64,000 bases of DNA from Cercis canadensis (lineage: Eukaryota > Streptophyta > Magnoliopsida > Fabales > Fabaceae). The stretch lies in NCBI GenBank assembly GCA_003255065.1, contig QAOA01003368.1, positions 1,771,286 through 1,835,285 of the forward strand, read 5' to 3'. The notes under the pieces are model-generated. The model was given only the letters and a program-made list of their open reading frames with translations. It was not told where the DNA came from and searched no databases. Position 1 is the first letter of the stretch. Each line of letters starts with the position of its first letter. This document shows positions 58,441 through 64,000 of the stretch, piece by piece. Position numbers and translations under genes: made by a program.

Positions 58441-61200
58441 TTGTTTTGTACTTCTATGAATCTTAATCTCACCTAACATACCTTAGAAAGCATCAAGTCT
58501 GCTTTCAGTTCTTGTATATACATATGAAATCCTTTGTTTCATATATTGGACTAAAAGTAGCGCATGAATGTTTATACAAATTCAAAAATTAATTAAGTTT
58601 TTGGTTTTAACAGTAAGAGTATTATCGAGTCAATTTTTACACACTGAGTTTAAGTCCATCTTTGAGCAATTTCAAAAGTTAATTAAGTTACGTCACAAAT
58701 TATTAGAAATAAGTCTAGTATTAAAGAAAAAGCCAATGAATATATAAATTAATTATCAATACCCGAGGATTATACTAATTAAAAATCTATATATAATGAT
58801 CATGATTCACCATTACAAATCTATAGCATTTAAGGATTTATCTTTAGATATAATTTTGATTCACTGTTTAAATTTTTTGGTTCACTTTTATGAAGTTTGG
58901 TAATGAGAGAGAAACAGTACATTCTTGAAAAAAAAAGTCCAATATCCAGCTTTAGCCTCTTCTTCATTTGATTGATGTGCATTTTCCAGCAATCGTTGTA
59001 CCAGGAAGTTGATAGTTCTCTGAAGTTAATATCAAACTTACAACACCTTATTGACTAATGAAATTCGGGCACACAACCACTATCACTTTGTGTTTAGTCA
59101 AAAAACGAGCTCCTCAGATGAGACTGGTGGTGGACCGCCGTTGTGTGGTGGTTCTTCTTGTTCATAGCTTGGCCCTACAGCAAATTGGAAACTAGTAGTG
59201 GTGGCAATTATAGGACCAAGCATGGTGATAGTGGCAGCATCAGGCATTATCGTTATGGACTCTTCTTTCTTATGCATTTTTGTGTTCATATTTCAATGGT
59301 GCCCTTAAAATTGGTCCCGTGTGGGTCTACAATGATAGAGAAATTGTTTGAAATACTTTGGGTTTTTGGAGTAAAACAGAAGTAGAATTTTCTTTTAAGG
59401 TAGTGTTTGGTATAAAAAAATGTTTTAGCATTTTTGGGAAAGTGAGAATATGGGGATAAGACTTTCTCATGTGTATTATAAGGAAAAAAAAAATCATTTC
59501 TAGGTATAAAAGATACCCGAGAATAAAATTTTACAGTAAGAATAAAACTTTTTCACTGAGAGGTGACAATAAAACTTCTTGAAAAATAAAACTTTCATTC
59601 CCTATTTCAAACAAAGAAAGATATTAATGTTGATGTTCTCACTGAAAAATTCAATCTACAACAATATTATCATCTATTTTCTAACCAAACTTGTTATATA
59701 TAGTCGACTTTTCATTATTCATAAAGTCATTATTAGAGTTGCAGAGAAAATAGCAGCAGAAAATACTAGTTGTGGACTCACAATTAAGGTTTCACATAGT
59801 TTATGGGCATGCAACAATAGAAAATTGGATACATGTATTTTTTTTTGGTGCATAAAAATTTAAAAACTGGTTAAGCGACATTAAAATCATAGTTTATGGG
59901 CATGCAACAATAGAAAATTGGATACATATATTTTTTTTGGTGTATAAAAATTTAGAAACTGGTTAGGCTACGTTAAAATCAAAGGCAAGACTCACGTGAG
60001 ATATCTTACTAATAAATTTTCAGGGCCTTAAACTCAGGTCATTAAACAAAGAGTCCAAATTTTTCATCGCTAAAACAAACACTTATTGATAGAGTAATGT
60101 TATTTGTGTACTCAAAAACTTTACATTTTGTCACACTAGTATAAATAACACAATTTAAATATAACTGAACTTGCTTTCAGTTTTATTTGTATCATTATAT
60201 GGCTAAGCTAGTGTCAAAGTTGACAGCGTGAACCTACTGCACAATTTGGAAATCTCTTAAACTAGTATGTGCTTTTATTAAGTTTTTATTGAAAGGAAAA
60301 GAATAAGTCGTGAATTCCAACATAATCTTAGAAGTTTTATAGTATTGGCTATATTGATTGCAAAAGGATATAAATAATTGAAAATTCCAATGTAAGTATA
60401 TGAGCTGGGATTCATATAGAAGGAAGTATAACCCAAAATCCATTGGATTGAAAAAAAAAATCAATTTATACACCCTGGAGGTTACACAATATTCTCTTCC
60501 ACTATTCTACCTCATTTAATTAATTGATTCAAACAGAATTTGAATTAAGAGAGTACTAATAACTCATTATTTATAAATATGTTCCCAATCACATACATGT
60601 GTATAAAATATTTCATATAAAAGATAGATTTTTATATTATAATATTAATTTTTATTAAAATTATAATATTAACTAGAGTTATAATACAAAACCTGCAAAA
60701 AAAGCTTGGGTAATGTGCTAGTAATAACAATAAAGGGCGCCAGGGTTTGCTGCTGCTCGATCGAGCTTAGAATAGAACTGAAATAGGCTTCTATTCCATC
60801 ATTCAGGTTCTAGCTTCCGAAAGTGATAAGAAGTTGGAAAACATAGTCTTCTCACAAAATTGAAAAATATAAAAGGGTGCTGAGATAGTTTTCTTACTTA
60901 TTAAGTTGAAAATTTGTAAAATGAATAAATTTTCTGTGTGTTCTTTTGTACTCTTGAACAATATTAGAGAAAATTCGTTTTCACAACCAAAAAAAACTAT
61001 TTCTCAATCCTAATGGATACAAATTTGGAGTGAAACCCAATACTCTGAATTTTCTATGTTATTGGGGTGTCTGCTTGAATGTTTTTCTATCTGTATAGTT
61101 AATGATAGTTGAAAAATTACTAAATGAAATTTAATCTGGTAGCAGAAAGTTTGACACTTTCACTACAACTTAACTTGTGAATTAGAAAAAAATCCAGCTA
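58441..61200. other. AT-rich spacer
   Basis: No gene supported. Its one clear feature is a tandem pair near 59.8-59.98 kb. Open stretches at 59098-59385 and 59579-59863 show no domain. Confidence 0.4.
59795..59982. repeat. Tandem duplication, two units of about 93 bp
   Basis: 59795-59887 and 59888-59982 share catagtttatgggcatgcaa, tagaaaattggataca, a T run and aaactggtta, with several substitutions. Unlike the N-flanked duplications, the copies have diverged, so this one is probably real. Confidence 0.8.
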
Positions 61201-61352
61201 TTCTTTATTCTTCTATATATATCTTCCATGTGTACTAGCAACATAAACCCAACTATCCTTTCTCTCTCACTACACAAACACACTCACTCTCAACTTTCAG
61301 TTCAACTGCATAAGAACGAAGTGGTAGCTGCTGGAACTTGAGAGTGACAAAA
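61201..61352 (+). promoter_or_regulatory. Promoter and 5' leader of the NFD4-like gene
   Basis: TATATATA at about 61214-61221 lies about 135 bp before the start codon and is followed by a ctttctctctcac leader. This is a plausible TATA box and pyrimidine-rich 5' untranslated region. Confidence 0.45.
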
Positions 61353-63101
61353 ATGGTGGTCTCTGCTGCAACTGGTGGTGGGCTTAACCTCAAAGCCTTC
61401 AGCCTCCAAGTCCTTAATGGGAGATGGTTCATGGTGTTTTCTTCATTTCTAATCATGTCAGTATCTGGGGCAAGCTACATGTTCAGCCTCTACTCAAGGG
61501 AAATCAAATCAGTACTGGGCTATGATCAATCCACACTCAATCTGCTAAGCTTCTTCAAAGACTTGGGAGCCAACATAGGCATCCTTTCTGGCCTAATCAA
61601 TGAGGTCACACCCCCTTGGGTTATCCTGGCAATTGGTGGTGTTCTCAACTTTTTTGGGTACTTCATGATTTGGCTTGCTGTCACCAGAAAAATTGCTAAA
61701 CCCCAAGTCTGGAACATCTGCCTATATATCTTTATTGGTGCCAATTCTCATTGCTCTACCAACACAGGAGCTCTGGTCACCAGCGTAAAGAACTTTCCCA
61801 GTATCCGGGGCATTGTGTTAGGCATTTTGACTGGTTATCTGGGTCTCAGTGCAGCAATCATCACTCAATTTTACTATGCTTTCTATGGAAATGACACCAA
61901 ATCTCTAATTTTGCTCATGGCATGGCTACCGTCTGCTACCGCTTTTGTTTTTCTACCCGTAATTAGGAACCACAAGGGACTTCAACAACCAAATGATTCC
62001 AAGGTTTTCTATAAGTTCCTATATATGACACTGCTTCTTGCAGGGTTCCTTATGATTGTAATCATAGTACAGAGATGCTTCAAGTTCACCCAGAGCGAGT
62101 ACTACGTGACTACGACGGCGGTGCTCCTCTTGCTCATCCTCCCATTGGCTGCTGTTATTATGGAAGAGCATAGAATTTGGAAGGCCAAACAAGAACAAAT
62201 CAATGGTGGAGATCCTCCAAAGCCGCTGAAAATAACTACGGAGAAGCCTAACCAAGAGAATTCTACTGCACATGTAGCTCAAGCAGAGAAGACTAACCCC
62301 CATGAACAAGTTTCTTGTTGCAAAAGCATATTCAGTCCCCCAAATAGAGGTGAAGATTATACCATTCTTCAAGCTATTTTCAGCATTGACATGCTGGTTT
62401 TATTCTTAGCCACAATTTGTGGGATTGGTGGCAGCCTAACAGTGGTAAATAACTTGAGTCAGATTGGTATCTCTTTAGGATACCCTTCTCATAGTATATT
62501 GACATTTGTGTCTCTCTTGGCAATTTGGATCTACCTGGGGCAAGTAGTACAAGGGGTTGTCTCAGAATTCCTGGTAACCAAACTCAAGCTACCTAGGCCT
62601 CTTATGATCACTGCAATCCTTCTATTATCTTGTGTAGGTTACCTTCTAATTGCTTTCAATGTCCCAAATGGTCTCTATGCTGCCTCAATCATTATTGGGT
62701 TCTGCTGTGGAGCAATTTGGCCAGTACTCTTCTCCATCATCTCTGAACTTTTTGGTCTTAAATATTACTCAACATTGTTCAATGTTGGGTCGGTGGCAAG
62801 CCCAATTGGCTCATATTTGCTAGGTGTGAGGGTTGCAGGGCATTTGTATGACAAAGAAGCCATGAAGCAAATGGCAGCATTGGGACTCGAGAGAAAGCCA
62901 GGTGAAGAATTGAATTGCAATGGGGGTGAGTGCTATAGGTTGGCTTTCTTTATCATCACTGCAGTTTCCATGTTTGGTGCACTTGTGTCACTGATTTTGG
63001 TGCTTAGGACTAAGAACTTTTATAGAAGTGACATTTACAGGAAATTCAGAGAGGAGGATAGAGCTGCTGAGACTGAAATAGCTGTTGCAAATAGAGACTA
63101 G
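61353..63101 (+). CDS. Nodulin-like / NFD4-type major facilitator transporter
   Basis: A single-exon gene of 582 aa. The ATG at 61353 (MVVSAATGGG) is preferred; the open frame extends five codons further 5' but without an ATG. The N-terminal nodulin-like domain (about residues 15-260) starts LQVLNGRWFMVFSSFLIMSV and contains SGASYMFSLYSREIKSVLGY, then DLGANIGILSGL. About twelve hydrophobic segments are visible, with a charged loop at about residues 275-340 (many Lys, Glu and Pro). The second half contains FLATICGIGGSLTVVNNL and GFCCGAIWPVLFSIISELFG, typical of this family. NFD4-like proteins are predicted membrane transporters; Arabidopsis NFD4 affects karyogamy. Substrate and membrane are not evident. 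The family is large, so no one-to-one orthologue is claimed. Confidence 0.92.
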   Translation: MVVSAATGGGLNLKAFSLQVLNGRWFMVFSSFLIMSVSGASYMFSLYSREIKSVLGYDQSTLNLLSFFKDLGANIGILSGLINEVTPPWVILAIGGVLNFFGYFMIWLAVTRKIAKPQVWNICLYIFIGANSHCSTNTGALVTSVKNFPSIRGIVLGILTGYLGLSAAIITQFYYAFYGNDTKSLILLMAWLPSATAFVFLPVIRNHKGLQQPNDSKVFYKFLYMTLLLAGFLMIVIIVQRCFKFTQSEYYVTTTAVLLLLILPLAAVIMEEHRIWKAKQEQINGGDPPKPLKITTEKPNQENSTAHVAQAEKTNPHEQVSCCKSIFSPPNRGEDYTILQAIFSIDMLVLFLATICGIGGSLTVVNNLSQIGISLGYPSHSILTFVSLLAIWIYLGQVVQGVVSEFLVTKLKLPRPLMITAILLLSCVGYLLIAFNVPNGLYAASIIIGFCCGAIWPVLFSIISELFGLKYYSTLFNVGSVASPIGSYLLGVRVAGHLYDKEAMKQMAALGLERKPGEELNCNGGECYRLAFFIITAVSMFGALVSLILVLRTKNFYRSDIYRKFREEDRAAETEIAVANRD

Positions 63102-63597
63102 TGATCTTTGGCATAGAATTCTACAGTTTGTAACTTTTGCTTAGATGACTGATTAAAGGAAATTTGGAAAAGAATAGTGCAGCTATAGAAATCTCACAAC
63201 TACTGATATGGTTTGTATTGAAAGTTCTCCTTGTAATTTATCTTAGCTTTTTACCGTGTTTGCAACATAGTGTATGTGCTTTAAAATTAAAGAATTATAC
63301 AGTTAACTCTGCTAGTTTGTGTGCTTCTTCTCAGCATATCATTGAAAATTTAGGGAAAAATACTCTTTTATTTTTGGCTAAATAATGACTTAATTATACA
63401 GAAAGCAAAAGCAGAATGCCAAATGTACAAGCATCTGACACCCATTTACAAGGTTATATTATATATATAAGCACCAAAATTTGCAGAACTTGGAATTTTG
63501 TTTAGAGCGCATTGCTTAAAGGAAGAGAGGGTTGATCTTAAGTCTAAAATTATGATCCAAATTAAACTCAATTATTATCATGAATTCATGGCAAATA

Positions 63598-63642
<45 letters not shown>

Positions 63643-64000
63643 ATATATATGTATATATGTATATATATATGTATATGTATATATATATATGTATAACTAC
63701 TTTTCCATCAAATAACTCTACAATCAAAATGGCTGGATACCATTGACCTGCAGGTTAGTCATCAAAAGAGGGGACCAGCTTAGTGGCCACTAAGGTTGAC
63801 TGCTGAGTAGGAGATCATGTTTTCAGTTTTACCTCCAATTATATTGGAGAAACACATGCACCACTTGGTGTGATAACTATGCATGCTTAACTTTTTTTTT
63901 TTTTTTCTCTATGATTGTATATATTGCATTGCTTTTCATTGCTTAATAGCATATATTATCATTTGAAAAAGTTTCCAAGTTAAGCAATTATATTGCATTA
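63102..64000. other. 3' flank of the NFD4-like gene
   Basis: Presumed 3' untranslated region and AT-rich flank. The open frames here are short and without domains. It includes a dinucleotide microsatellite at about 63598-63693 and a poly-T tract near 63.89 kb. Confidence 0.45.
63596..63694. repeat. (TA)n / (TATG) microsatellite
   Basis: About 100 bp of TA dinucleotides interrupted by GTATAT units. It generates a meaningless Tyr/Ile-rich open frame. It is likely to vary in length between individuals. Confidence 0.9.

Noticed and set aside
62019..62372. Minus-strand 117-aa frame in the NFD4-like gene
   Set aside because: Antisense shadow of the transporter coding sequence.
63498..63746. 82-aa plus-strand frame
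   Set aside because: Mostly the translated TA microsatellite.
1..64000. CRISPR array, bacterial operon or rRNA/tRNA genes
   Set aside because: No regularly spaced identical repeats, no polycistronic coding clusters and no recognisable tRNA or rRNA sequence; the window is plant nuclear DNA.

Overview
This 64 kb window is plant nuclear DNA, most likely from a woody eudicot. Genes have many introns, AT-rich spacers are long, and DNA transposons, LTR elements and LINE fragments are plentiful. A tandem array of SAG101-type immune co-regulators supports a eudicot, because SAG101 is reported missing from monocots. I could not assign a genus. The assembly contains seven single-N joins, five of them flanked by near-identical copies of the same sequence, and one 84-base N gap. 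These joins create false duplications, including a false second copy of the first NAC exon.

Layout. 1-2.5 kb: no firm gene, only two short exon-like signals on the minus strand. 2.55-6.99 kb (minus): a nine-exon bromodomain protein of the BRD7/BRD9-like class (700 aa). 7.0-13.2 kb: spacer with a PPR pseudogene, a LINE fragment and two false duplications. 13.2-15.1 kb (plus): a five-exon TANGO2/NRDE-family gene (266 aa) with a GC-AG first intron. 15.4-30.5 kb: a repeat domain. It holds a Copia LTR remnant, an 803-bp hAT-type element with a perfect 8-bp target duplication, a four-unit tandem repeat of about 265 bp, three copies of a large foldback element, a head-to-head Copia rearrangement, a possible Gypsy LTR, a solo Copia LTR, and two abutting Harbinger-type elements inside a LINE. 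34.99-36.95 kb (plus): a NAC transcription factor of the NST/SND1 secondary-wall group (402 aa). 38.6-43.1 kb: LINE RNase H remnant, F-box pseudogene and CACTA remnant. 43.7-56.2 kb (plus): three tandem SAG101-like genes. Copies 1 (608 aa) and 2 (578 aa) look intact; copy 3 is broken in its C-terminal EP domain. 57.4-58.4 kb: a long-TIR, Mutator-like nonautonomous element. 61.35-63.1 kb (plus): an intronless nodulin-like/NFD4-type MFS transporter (582 aa).

The genes do not form an operon-like system. The SAG101 array is the functional cluster: a family whose known members pair with EDS1 to signal downstream of TIR-type NLR receptors has been triplicated with its upstream W-box block and downstream flanks, and the last copy is decaying. 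The NAC, bromodomain, TANGO2-like and transporter genes are independent neighbours. The most unusual features are the decaying SAG101 array and the foldback-rich repeat domain at 20-27 kb, which could be a source of hairpin RNA.
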